From Methylibium sp964622685 (GTDB lineage: Bacteria > Pseudomonadota > Gammaproteobacteria > Burkholderiales > Burkholderiaceae_C), in NCBI GenBank assembly GCA_964622685.1, contig CAZUUU010000037.1:1-23866 (forward strand): a stretch of 23,866 nucleotides of DNA, written 5' to 3'. Under the pieces are notes generated by a model. The model was not told the DNA's origin and searched no databases. It was given only the letters and a program-made list of their open reading frames with translations. The translations under genes and the position numbers were made by a program. Below, in pieces: positions 9,546 through 15,077 of this stretch; position 1 is the first letter of the stretch, and every line of letters begins with the position of its first letter.

Positions 9546-10586
9546 TCAGGTCGGCGCCGCGGGCGCCTGGGCCTGCACGGCCGCTGCCAGCTCGAAGACG
9601 GACAGCGGTGCGCTGCCTTCGGCCTTGTTGTTGATCGTCACGTACGCCGCCTGGCCGGCGCCCACGGTGGCGGCGATCAGGCGGGCGAGGGCGCTGCGCG
9701 TGGCTGGATCGGGGGCGACCAGCCGGTCGAAGGGCTCGAACCGATCCTTGGCCTGGGCATAGCGCAAGCCGCGTTGCAGGTTCCAGCGGCAGACCAGCGC
9801 GCCAGGCCAGGTCGCGCGCAGCATGGGCAGCTGGTCCGCCAGCGGCGGCATGCGGTCGTGGAGGCCGACGCAATAGCGCACGCCCTGCGCCTTGAGCAGC
9901 GCGGCGAGCTCCGGGGTCAGCAGGCCCGCGTCGCGGACCTCCAGCGCCAGCAGGCCGTGCTCGGGTCGCGGCAGGGCGTCGAACAGCCGATCCAGCGCCG
10001 CCAGGAAACGGCGACCATCAGCCAGCCAGGCCGACGTCAGCGGCGACAGCTGGAAGACCAGCACGCCGAGCTTGTGGCGCAGCCCATCGACGGCTGGCAT
10101 GACGACCTCGTCTCGCGCCATCGCCGGATCGAGGAAGAGCGGATTCGGCTGGGCCGGCAGGCCGCTGCCGGGCTCGCGCACGCTGGCGTCGGTCACCGCC
10201 GAGGCGGCCTTGACGACGAAGCGGAAGTCGTCCGGCACCTGCGCAGCGAGCCGCGCGTAGTCGGCAACGGGGAGCGGGCGGTAGAAGCTGCGGTCGAGGC
10301 TGACGGTCCGCAGCAGGGGGTGCCGGGCGTAAGCCTCGAGACCGTGCCTGGACAGGCTGGCCTGCGGATAGTCCCGGGCGAACACGAGACCAGCCCAGCC
10401 CGGAAAGTACCAGGACGAGGTGCCGAACCGCAGCTGCGACGGCAGGTCGGCAGCCAGGCTCCTCAGTGCTTGCGGAGCATCGGCCGGCTCGACACGGACG
10501 CCGCGCCGTTGGGTGCTTGGGGCCTTGTCCGGAGCGGCAGCAGCGTCCGTGGCTTCCGCCTCGAAGAGATCGGGATGGGAGGGCAC
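9546..10586 (-). CDS. DUF72 (YecE-like) TIM-barrel family protein
   Basis: 346-aa member of DUF72, a widespread TIM-barrel family of unknown biochemical role. Family signatures: LRFGTSSWYFPGWAGLVF near residue 52, the TVSLDRSFYRPLP segment, FRFVVKAAS, LEVRDAGL, and YVTINNKAEGSAPLSVFELA at the end. The start is a GTG at 10586-10584, because no ATG lies between it and the AT-rich site 50 bp upstream. The first 50 residues (Ala/Pro-rich, MPSHPDLFEAEATDAAAA) are a low-complexity leader before the conserved domain. It is the last ordinary chromosomal gene before the dif region. Confidence 0.92.
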   Translation of the reverse strand: MPSHPDLFEAEATDAAAAPDKAPSTQRRGVRVEPADAPQALRSLAADLPSQLRFGTSSWYFPGWAGLVFARDYPQASLSRHGLEAYARHPLLRTVSLDRSFYRPLPVADYARLAAQVPDDFRFVVKAASAVTDASVREPGSGLPAQPNPLFLDPAMARDEVVMPAVDGLRHKLGVLVFQLSPLTSAWLADGRRFLAALDRLFDALPRPEHGLLALEVRDAGLLTPELAALLKAQGVRYCVGLHDRMPPLADQLPMLRATWPGALVCRWNLQRGLRYAQAKDRFEPFDRLVAPDPATRSALARLIAATVGAGQAAYVTINNKAEGSAPLSVFELAAAVQAQAPAAPT

Positions 10587-10636
10587 GCGCCGAGTATCGG
10601 ACCCGGTGCGCAGGTCGGCTGGGTTGCCGATCTATC

Positions 10637-10664
10637 AGTTAACATAATATACATCAGCGCGGTA
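10637..10664. other. dif: dif-like XerC/XerD recombination site (att copy 1, complete)
   Basis: Read on this strand the 28 bp are AGTTAACATAA / TATACA / TCAGCGCGGTA. The left arm is identical at 10 of 11 positions to the reverse complement of the E. coli XerD arm, and the centre equals the reverse complement of the E. coli centre TGTATA. The right (XerC) arm differs strongly from E. coli; XerC arms vary more between lineages. It is an AT-rich island in very GC-rich DNA, in an intergenic gap. Its centre plus right arm recurs at 11976 and 12789. It probably marks the chromosome dimer-resolution site in the replication terminus. Confidence 0.8.
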
Positions 10665-10693
10665 AAGGCCATGGGCGGGAGGGATCGTCGCCC

Positions 10694-11065
10694 ATGAGCA
10701 TCCAGCTCTACGGCCTCGGGCAAGCCCCCCGGGCACTCCCAATTTGGGAAACGATCCTTGATGACCTTGGCCGGCCTCATCCCGCCCAGGTCGGCAAGGT
10801 CTTGGGCGTCGGCGTCAGCACGGTCTACCGGTGGAACAAGGCCCGCGCGGCGCCCCGGTCGGCCTGCCTGGCGCTGTACTGGCTGACCCGTTGGGGTCGC
10901 TCCGAAGTCCACGCCCAGGCCGTCAACGACGCCACCGTGGCCGTCGGCTACGCCAAGTCCCTGGAGCTCGAGGTCCGTCAGCTGCGGACCGAGCTCGCGC
11001 ACGTCCTAGCGCTGTCCGACACCGGCGCCGCGAACGGGCCACTCGGGAGGCTCGGCCATGCCTGA
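10694..11065 (+). CDS. Small helix-turn-helix protein of dif element 1
   Basis: 123 aa. Residues 30-48 (PAQVGKVLGVGVSTVYRWN) form a helix-turn-helix. They are followed by a conserved block at 58-80 (WLTRWGRSEVHAQAVNDA), and residues 88-106 could form a short coiled coil. The protein is about four-fifths identical over 107 residues to the product of 12023-12403. It resembles small HTH proteins of filamentous phages of plant-pathogenic bacteria (recalled, not verified), so a repressor or immunity role is possible. ATG 10694 lies 29 nt after the att core, with GGGAGGG as ribosome-binding site. A promoter, if any, would overlap the recombination site. Confidence 0.8.
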   Translation: MSIQLYGLGQAPRALPIWETILDDLGRPHPAQVGKVLGVGVSTVYRWNKARAAPRSACLALYWLTRWGRSEVHAQAVNDATVAVGYAKSLELEVRQLRTELAHVLALSDTGAANGPLGRLGHA

Positions 11066-11203
11066 CCACTTCCATCGAGACGCATTCGGGGCCCCGGCCA
11101 CCGGCTGGGGTCTCACCGCCGGTACCGCTCGTGCCCCCAGTTCATGGCCTGGCCACCCTCAACCCATCGCCGGCACCAAGGGACGGCCGGGGTTCGGCAG
11201 AGA

Positions 11204-11229
11204 CCGGGATGCGGCTTTCCGCATCCCGG
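11204..11229. repeat. Perfect 11-bp-stem hairpin beside repeat copy A
   Basis: CCGGGATGCGG / CTTT / CCGCATCCCGG: a perfect stem of 11 bp with a 4-nt loop, lying directly before the 67-bp repeat. The other repeat copy has a shorter stem (GCGGC-TT-GCCGC on the reverse strand) at the equivalent place. It could be a structural part of the repeat unit or an end signal for the HTH transcript; no U-tract follows. Confidence 0.7.
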
Positions 11230-11233
11230 GATC

Positions 11234-11323
11234 GGCCGGGCACCGGGAGGCCGGCGCAGCCGGCCGGGCGAAGCCCGGCCCTAAATTTATCTCTAGGACA
11301 TAAGTTGGAATACAGGGCGTAGA
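11234..11323 (+). repeat. Hairpin-rich repeat, copy A (inverted relative to copy B)
   Basis: Positions 11234-11300 (67 bp) are the exact reverse complement of 12443-12509. After a 10-nt unrelated spacer, a second block TACAGGGCGTAGA (11311-11323) matches 12420-12432. Inside are two nested perfect hairpins: GGCCGGC-GCA-GCCGGCC (11249-11265) and GGCCGGGC-GAA-GCCCGGCC (11262-11280). They are followed by the AT-rich CTAAATTTATCTCTAGGACA. Similarity continues leftwards less exactly (CGGCCGGGGTTCGG). The AT-rich side points towards the RHH gene at 11354 and may contain its promoter. The 11066-11203 interval before it holds no convincing gene. Confidence 0.85.
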
Positions 11324-11353
11324 CCAAAGGACTCACGATGTCAGACTGCTATC

Positions 11354-11689
11354 ATGACCCAAATGGCCACCACGACAGTCCGGCTCCCGGAGCCGCTCAA
11401 GGCCGAGTCGGAGGCCCTGGCGGCCTCGCTCGGGATCTCGCTCAACGCCTTGATGGCGGTGGCGCTGCGCGACTACCTGGACCGTCCAGTCACGCGGCCG
11501 TCCGTCGCGCCGTCGCGGCCTCCATCGCCCCGGCCGGGTCCACCCCCTGCCCCTGCTGCGGGGCTGCCGTCAGCGGCCCCTGGGAAGGTCTACAGGCGCC
11601 CTGCGAGCGTCGCGGACCCCTGCCCCTGCGGCTCGGTCGATCGCAACGGCTACCGGCTCAAGTGGAAGCATTGCCACGGCAAGGCCTGA
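11354..11689 (+). CDS. Ribbon-helix-helix protein with C-terminal SEC-C zinc motif
   Basis: 111 aa. Residues 4-45 (TTTVRLPEPLKAESEALAASLGISLNALMAVALRDYL) look like a ribbon-helix-helix DNA-binding domain of the CopG/Arc or HicB type, common in antitoxins. A Pro/Ala-rich linker (45-85) follows. The last 24 residues resemble a SEC-C zinc motif: Cys90, Cys92 in DPCPCGS and His106, Cys107, His108 in KHCHGK, with a spacer a little longer than usual. ATG 11354 has no good ribosome-binding site; ATG 11363 is an alternative. The well-placed AAAGGA precedes an out-of-frame ATG at 11338, so a start-region frameshift cannot be excluded. The next gene starts 12 nt downstream. Confidence 0.68.
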   Translation: MTQMATTTVRLPEPLKAESEALAASLGISLNALMAVALRDYLDRPVTRPSVAPSRPPSPRPGPPPAPAAGLPSAAPGKVYRRPASVADPCPCGSVDRNGYRLKWKHCHGKA

Positions 11690-11701
11690 CGGGAGGTCGC
11701 C

Positions 11702-11995
11702 ATGCGTTGGCCCGTTGAGGACACCGAGATCGTCTGCGGGTATGACCCCTTCGAAGCGGTCGCTGTCGATGCGTGCCTGCCTCTGCATCGGCTCTTGGAG
11801 CGGCTTCTGCCCTTCGACATAGGGAGCATCTTGGCTGGTAGCCAGCCTTACTGCGTCGCTTACTCCGTGCGCTTCCGGGTCCATGAGGCGGCGATTCGCT
11901 GGGTCTATTGGGACACCCGCTGCACCTGGGCCATTAGATTGTGGATAACTGCCCTTCCGGGGGCTGTAGCGGCGCTATACATCAGCGCGGTTTGA
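11702..11995 (+). CDS. Unknown 97-aa protein of dif element 1
   Basis: No family was recognised. The 97-aa frame starts at an ATG with a good GGGAGG ribosome-binding site, 12 nt after the RHH/SEC-C gene, so the two look like an operon. The protein is rich in Trp, Cys and hydrophobic residues (LPLHRLLERLLPFDIGSIL; IRWVYWDTRCTWAIRLW). Codon use is less GC-rich at third positions than the surrounding chromosome, in keeping with foreign origin. Its last residues, LYISAV, are encoded by the att core itself. In position it resembles the toxin of a two-gene toxin-antitoxin module whose antitoxin is the RHH protein, but nothing in its sequence proves this. Confidence 0.55.
   Translation: MRWPVEDTEIVCGYDPFEAVAVDACLPLHRLLERLLPFDIGSILAGSQPYCVAYSVRFRVHEAAIRWVYWDTRCTWAIRLWITALPGAVAALYISAV
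11976..11992. other. att copy 2: dif centre plus XerC arm, junction of elements 1 and 2
   Basis: TATACA / TCAGCGCGGTT is the same as the complete site from the centre onward, except the last base. The 11 bases to its left (TGTAGCGGCGC) do not match the XerD arm. Same orientation as copies 1 and 3. A TGTGGATAA sequence lies 36 bp before the centre. Confidence 0.75.
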
Positions 11996-12022
11996 TGACC
12001 AGGCTGGGAGGGGCTCCCTCCT

Positions 12023-12403
12023 ATGAAGCTGCAGCTCTACGGGCTCGGCCAGGCGCCCCGGGCGCTGCCAATCTGGCAGACCATTCTGGAGGACCTGGGG
12101 CGGCCTCATCCGGCCCAGGTGGCGCGAATTCTGGGCGTCGGGGTGCGGACGGTCTACCGCTGGAACCGGACCGGCCAGGCGCCCCGGACGGCCTGTCTGG
12201 CGCTGTACTGGCTCACCCGCTGGGGTCGATCGGAGGTGCACGCCCAGGCCGTCAACGACGCCACCGTGGCTGTCGGGCTGGCCCAGGCGCTGCAGACCGA
12301 GCTCGACCGGACCCGGCTCGAGCTGGCCCACGTGCTGGCCCTCAGCGACTCAGGCGCCGCCAACGCCCCCTTGATCGGAGACCGCCATGTCAGTAGCCGC
12401 TGA
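12023..12403 (+). CDS. Small helix-turn-helix protein of dif element 2
   Basis: 126 aa, paralogue of the protein at 10694-11065. Helix-turn-helix at about residues 30-48 (PAQVARILGVGVRTVYRWN), the same WLTRWGRSEVHAQAVNDATVAVG core, then a possible coiled coil (about 87-106) and a diverged tail ending RHVSSR. ATG 12023 lies 30 nt after att core 2, with GGGAGGGG as ribosome-binding site, reproducing the first copy's leader length. The Gly-Gln-Ala-Pro-Arg-Ala-Leu-Pro-Ile-Trp N-terminal block is also identical between the two. Most nucleotide changes between the copies are at third codon positions, which indicates selection on the protein. Confidence 0.8.
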   Translation: MKLQLYGLGQAPRALPIWQTILEDLGRPHPAQVARILGVGVRTVYRWNRTGQAPRTACLALYWLTRWGRSEVHAQAVNDATVAVGLAQALQTELDRTRLELAHVLALSDSGAANAPLIGDRHVSSR

Positions 12404-12419
12404 CCACGGGGTGCGGGCC

Positions 12420-12509
12420 TCTACGCCCTGTACGGTGAGATGTGTCCTAGAGATAAATTTAGGGCCGGGCTTCGCCCGGCCGGCTGCGCCGGCCTCCCGG
12501 TGCCCGGCC
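12420..12509 (-). repeat. Hairpin-rich repeat, copy B (inverted relative to copy A)
   Basis: Reverse complement of copy A: 67 identical bases at 12443-12509 plus the outer 13-bp TCTACGCCCTGTA at 12420-12432, with a spacer of the same length (10 nt) but different sequence. It begins 16 nt after the HTH gene stop and contains the same two nested hairpins. Rightward similarity to copy A's flank continues imperfectly to about 12560. From 12510 to 12719 no gene was supported; the open frames there are Pro/Arg-rich by-products of GC-rich DNA. Confidence 0.85.
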
Positions 12510-12719
12510 CGGGCCTGGGGCGGCAAGCCGCTCCCTGGCCCTGGCCGAACCCCGGCCGCCCCTCCCCTGCGGCTGGAACTTGTAACAGGCGGACCGACCA
12601 AGGACGGCCAGGAGGACGCGCAGCCGACTTCACGGAAGCACCCTCAGCGAGCCCCGCGGCGCACGCCCTGCCCGGTCCAGATCGCTGCCGCTGGCTGTCC
12701 AGAAGGACCAGGGCAGATA

Positions 12720-12737
12720 CTGGGGGCCCACCCCCAG
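12720..12737. terminator. Strong short hairpin near the right end of element 2
   Basis: CTGGGGG / CCCA / CCCCCAG, a perfect 7-bp GC stem with a 4-nt loop, 51 bp before att core 3. There is no following U-tract, so it could be a transcription stop or a structural signal of the element's single-stranded form. Confidence 0.35.
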
Positions 12738-12788
12738 CCCCCGGTCAGCGAGTATGTGGACAACCCGCCGAGATACCCGCGACCGGGC

Positions 12789-12805
12789 TATACATCAGCG
12801 CGGTT
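12789..12805. other. att copy 3: dif centre plus XerC arm, right chromosomal junction
   Basis: TATACA / TCAGCGCGGTT, identical to copy 2. The left neighbour CGCGACCGGGC does not match the XerD arm. TGTGGACAA lies 34 bp before the centre, paralleling TGTGGATAA before copy 2. To the right begins chromosomal sequence leading to the conserved gene at 12846-13067. Confidence 0.75.
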
Positions 12806-12845
12806 AAAGTGAACCGCGGAGAGGCCTCTTCAGGCGTGGCAAGCC

Positions 12846-13067
12846 TCAGGCGTCGGCTTCGGGGCTGGTCAGGTCCGGCGCGTCGTCGATCTCGCGATCG
12901 AAGTCGACGACGTCCTTGGCGGTGCGCGGAATCAGGGGCTTGTCGAGCGGCCGGCAGACGCGACGCTTCAGGCGGCTCAGGCGGTCGGAGCGCTCCATGG
13001 CCTGCACCACGGCGTCGGGGTTCATCAGCAAGGCAAACGGATTCGAAGGAGTCTGGATCGGAAGCAT
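12846..13067 (-). CDS. Conserved small protein of unknown function
   Basis: 73 aa, beginning MLPIQTPSNPFALLMNPDAVVQAMERSDRLSRLKRRVCRPLDKP and ending in an acidic tail (DFDREIDDAPDLTSPEADA). ATG ending at 13067 is preceded by GAGGTG at 5-10 nt. Basic middle and acidic end suggest a small soluble, perhaps nucleic-acid- or partner-binding protein. Similar short proteins occur in Burkholderiales as far as I recall, without known function. The 132 bp between this gene and the ankyrin gene to its right hold its promoter. It is the first chromosomal gene right of the dif-integrated elements. Confidence 0.72.
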   Translation of the reverse strand: MLPIQTPSNPFALLMNPDAVVQAMERSDRLSRLKRRVCRPLDKPLIPRTAKDVVDFDREIDDAPDLTSPEADA

Positions 13068-13199
13068 CGGGCACCTCGTGTTGGTTGCATCTCGGTGCTT
13101 CCAATGTAGGCAGGTGCCGGGCGGGCCCATAGTCGTCCCGCCGCCAAATGCGGTGTCGGAAAGCGGCTGACACGCTGTCGGGCCGCCCGCCCCCGCGTG

Positions 13200-13835
13200 T
13201 CAGCGCCCGCCCCGCTTGGCCTGGGCTTCGAGGCGCGCGGCGAGCTTCTCCCGACCTGCGAGCTCCGCCAGGTCGGCGGCGGCGGTGTCGTTGCGGTCGC
13301 GCGCCGCCGGATCGGCACCGGCGGCCAGCAAGGCATCGACGATCTCCTCGCTGCCGTGCAGGGCCGCCAGCATCAGTGGCGTGCGGCCGTTCGGCGCCCG
13401 GGCGTCGACATCGGCGCCCTGCTGCAGCAGCAACTGCGTGGCTGGCAAGGAGTTGCCGGCGGCCGCGTAGTGCAAGGGCGTCCAGCCGCTGAGCCGGACT
13501 TCGGCGCCGCGTGCGATCAGCGCCTTGCAGACTTCGGACTGCCCCTTCAGGGCCGCCATCATCAGCGGTGTCTCGCCGGCCTTGTTGCGCACGTTCACGT
13601 CGGTCCCGGGCAGTTGCGCCAGCGCCAGCGCCGAGGCCGACGCGTCGGCGCGGAGCGCCCGGATGATGGCCGGCTGACCATCCGGGTCGCGGGCGTTGGG
13701 GTCGAAGCCTCGGCGGACGAGTTCCCGGATCTGCTCGACATCCTCGCCGACGACGGCCCGGAAAAAGTTGTCGTAGGAGTTGAAGCCTGCACAGGAAATG
13801 CAAGCTGCAGCAGCTAGATAGACTGCAATCCTCAT
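13200..13835 (-). CDS. Ankyrin-repeat protein, exported
   Basis: 211 aa. Residues 1-18 (MRIAVYLAAAACISCAGF) look like a signal peptide; Cys15 lies near the cleavage region but the lipobox is weak. At least four ankyrin repeats follow: around 24-56 (VEQIRELVRRGFDPNARD), 85-110 (AGETPLMMAALKGQSEVCKALIARGA), 114-143 (WTPLHYAAAGNSLPATQLLLQQGADVDA) and 147-176 (GRTPLMLAALHGSEEIVDALLAAGADPAA). A charged helix closes the protein. Such repeats bind other proteins; the partner is not known. ATG ends at 13835, three bases after the tatD stop, so it is the last gene of the mltG-tmk-holB-pilZ-tatD run. Confidence 0.9.
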   Translation of the reverse strand: MRIAVYLAAAACISCAGFNSYDNFFRAVVGEDVEQIRELVRRGFDPNARDPDGQPAIIRALRADASASALALAQLPGTDVNVRNKAGETPLMMAALKGQSEVCKALIARGAEVRLSGWTPLHYAAAGNSLPATQLLLQQGADVDARAPNGRTPLMLAALHGSEEIVDALLAAGADPAARDRNDTAAADLAELAGREKLAARLEAQAKRGGR

Positions 13836-13838
13836 GTT

Positions 13839-14636
13839 TTACATTGCATTGTCTTGGGCGCCGGTGCGGGCGAAGAGCCGTTCGAAGTTCCGGCTGGTCT
13901 CGGCCGCGATCGTCTCGACGTCGAGGCCCTTGATGCGAGCCAGCTGCTCGGCGACCCAGGGCACGTAGGACGGGTTGTTGATCTTGCCGCGGTAAGGCAC
14001 CGGTGCGAGGTAGGGGCTGTCGGTCTCGATCAGGCAACGATCCAGCGGCACGATGCGCGCGACTTCACGCAGGTCGGCCGCGTTCTTGAAGGTCAGGATG
14101 CCCGAGAACGAGATCATGAAGCCCAGGTCCAGCGCCGCCCGCGCGACGTCCAGCGTCTCGGTGAAGCAATGGAACACACCGGTGACCTCGCGGCCGCCCT
14201 CCTCCCGCAGGATCGCCAGCGTGTCGGCGGACGCGCTGCGCGTGTGGATGATCAGCGGCAGGCCGGTGGCGCGCGCCGCTCGGATGTGCACGCGAAAGCG
14301 CTCGCGCTGCCACTCCACGTCGGCCAGGCTGCGGTCGCCCAGCCGGTAGTAGTCGAGTCCGGTCTCGCCGATCGCGACCACGCGCGGCAGCGCTGCGCGC
14401 TCCTGCAGGTCGGACACGGTCGGTTCCCGCACGCCTTCGTTGTCCGGATGGACGCCGACGCTGCACCAGAAGTTGTCGTAGCCGGTCGCCAGCGCGTGAA
14501 CGGTCTCGAACTCCTCGAGCGTCGTGCAGATGCACAGGGCGCGGTCAACGCGCTCGCGCACCATCGCCGCGCGGATGGCCGGCAGTTCGGCCTGCAGTTC
14601 TGGAAAGCTGAGGTGGCAGTGCGAGTCGACGAACAT
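13839..14636 (-). CDS. tatD: TatD-family metal-dependent hydrolase (DNase)
   Basis: 265 aa, the normal length for TatD/YcfH/YjjV-type TIM-barrel hydrolases, which act as metal-dependent 3'-5' exonucleases. Metal and catalytic residues are visible: H-x-H in DSHCHLSF (residues 4-11), Glu in IGETGLDYYR, His in IIHTRSA, His in FHCFTE and Asp in IETDSPYLAPVPYRGKINNPSYV. In Burkholderiales it lies directly after pilZ, as here (57-nt gap), and close to holB and tmk. Which TatD subtype it represents cannot be decided by eye. Confidence 0.94.
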   Translation of the reverse strand: MFVDSHCHLSFPELQAELPAIRAAMVRERVDRALCICTTLEEFETVHALATGYDNFWCSVGVHPDNEGVREPTVSDLQERAALPRVVAIGETGLDYYRLGDRSLADVEWQRERFRVHIRAARATGLPLIIHTRSASADTLAILREEGGREVTGVFHCFTETLDVARAALDLGFMISFSGILTFKNAADLREVARIVPLDRCLIETDSPYLAPVPYRGKINNPSYVPWVAEQLARIKGLDVETIAAETSRNFERLFARTGAQDNAM

Positions 14637-14693
14637 CTTCCGGGGGCGCAGCGAGCGAGCCCGAAGTATCGGGCAGCGACGCGGCCCGGCTCG

Positions 14694-15077
14694 TCAGATG
14701 GTCTGGGTCGGCTTCGCGGACGAGATCGAGGTCCCGAGGATCTCCTCGATCTTGATCTTCAGCAGCCGGGTCTTCTCGTCGGTCGGGAATCGCACGCCCA
14801 CGCCCTGGGTGCGGCCGCCGGAGGCATTGGCCGGCGTGACCCAGCCGATCTTGCCGGCCACGGGGTAGCGCTGGGGATCGTCGGGCAGGGACAGCAGCAG
14901 GTAGATGTCCTCGCCGAGCTTGTATTCGCGGTTGGTCGGCACGAACAGCCCGCCTTCCGCGAACAAGGGGATGTAGGCGGCGTAGAGGGCACCCTTCTCG
15001 CGGAAGACGAGCTGGATGACGCTCGGGCGCGCGCTGTTCGCAGGCGCCGGCGTGCCCCGGACGTTGACCTCACTCAT
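14694..15077 (-). CDS. pilZ: PilZ-domain protein, type IV pilus type
   Basis: 127 aa. It matches the original PilZ of type IV pilus biogenesis, encoded next to holB and tmk in many gamma- and beta-proteobacteria. The PilZ barrel covers about residues 18-110 (RPSVIQLVFREKGALYAAYIPLFAEGGLFVPT ... GKIGWVTPANASGGRTQGVGVRF). The N-terminal RxxxR motif that binds cyclic di-GMP in other PilZ-domain proteins is absent, as is usual for this class, which acts through PilB and FimX-like partners. ATG overlaps the holB stop as ATGA (15074-15077), so the two are translationally coupled. Confidence 0.92.
   Translation of the reverse strand: MSEVNVRGTPAPANSARPSVIQLVFREKGALYAAYIPLFAEGGLFVPTNREYKLGEDIYLLLSLPDDPQRYPVAGKIGWVTPANASGGRTQGVGVRFPTDEKTRLLKIKIEEILGTSISSAKPTQTI

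Larger units (their letters stand above)
10654..11981 (+). mobile_element. Miniature Xer/dif-integrated element 1
   Basis: About 1.33 kb bounded by the complete dif-like site on the left and the half-conserved copy at 11976 on the right. The arrangement (complete site on one side, a copy with intact centre and XerC arm but degenerate XerD arm on the other) is what XerC-mediated integration leaves, as in filamentous phages of Vibrio and Xanthomonas and other integrative elements exploiting Xer. Contents in order: a helix-turn-helix gene, a hairpin-rich repeat, a ribbon-helix-helix/SEC-C gene and a 97-aa unknown gene. No recombinase, replication or coat gene is present, so it must rely on host XerC/XerD and possibly on a helper. 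Exact ends depend on the cleavage position. Confidence 0.65.
11982..12794 (+). mobile_element. Miniature Xer/dif-integrated element 2
   Basis: About 0.81 kb between att copies 2 and 3, in tandem with element 1 and in the same orientation. It carries only the second HTH gene (12023-12403), repeat copy B (12420-12509) and about 280 bp without a convincing gene that contains a strong hairpin. The HTH gene sits at the same distance from the att core as in element 1. The two HTH genes differ at many synonymous positions, so element 2 is not a recent duplicate but a related, separately acquired or old element. It is too small for an autonomous phage. Confidence 0.6.

Noticed and set aside
11058..11303. 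81-aa frame starting inside the stop of the first HTH gene
   Set aside because: ATG placement is suggestive, but the product is Gly/Pro-rich, runs through the hairpin repeat, and shares nothing with the frame at the same place after the second HTH gene.
11249..11323. REP/REPIN element (GTAG plus palindrome)
   Set aside because: A GTAG occurs, but on the wrong side of the palindrome and 30 nt away from it.
11234..12509. Repeat pair as terminal inverted repeats of one composite transposon
   Set aside because: No transposase or target-site duplication is seen, and the interval contains an att junction that fits the tandem dif-element model better. Kept only as an alternative.
10637..12805. Integron cassette array with attC sites
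   Set aside because: No integron integrase and no RYYYAAC/GTTRRRY-type core pairs; the repeated core matches a dif centre and arm instead.
10637..12805. CRISPR array
   Set aside because: Only three widely and unevenly spaced copies of the 16-bp core, with genes between them.
12387..12812. 141-aa frame starting inside the end of the second HTH gene
   Set aside because: Reads through the repeat, the hairpin and the att core with a Pro/Arg-rich sequence and no motif.
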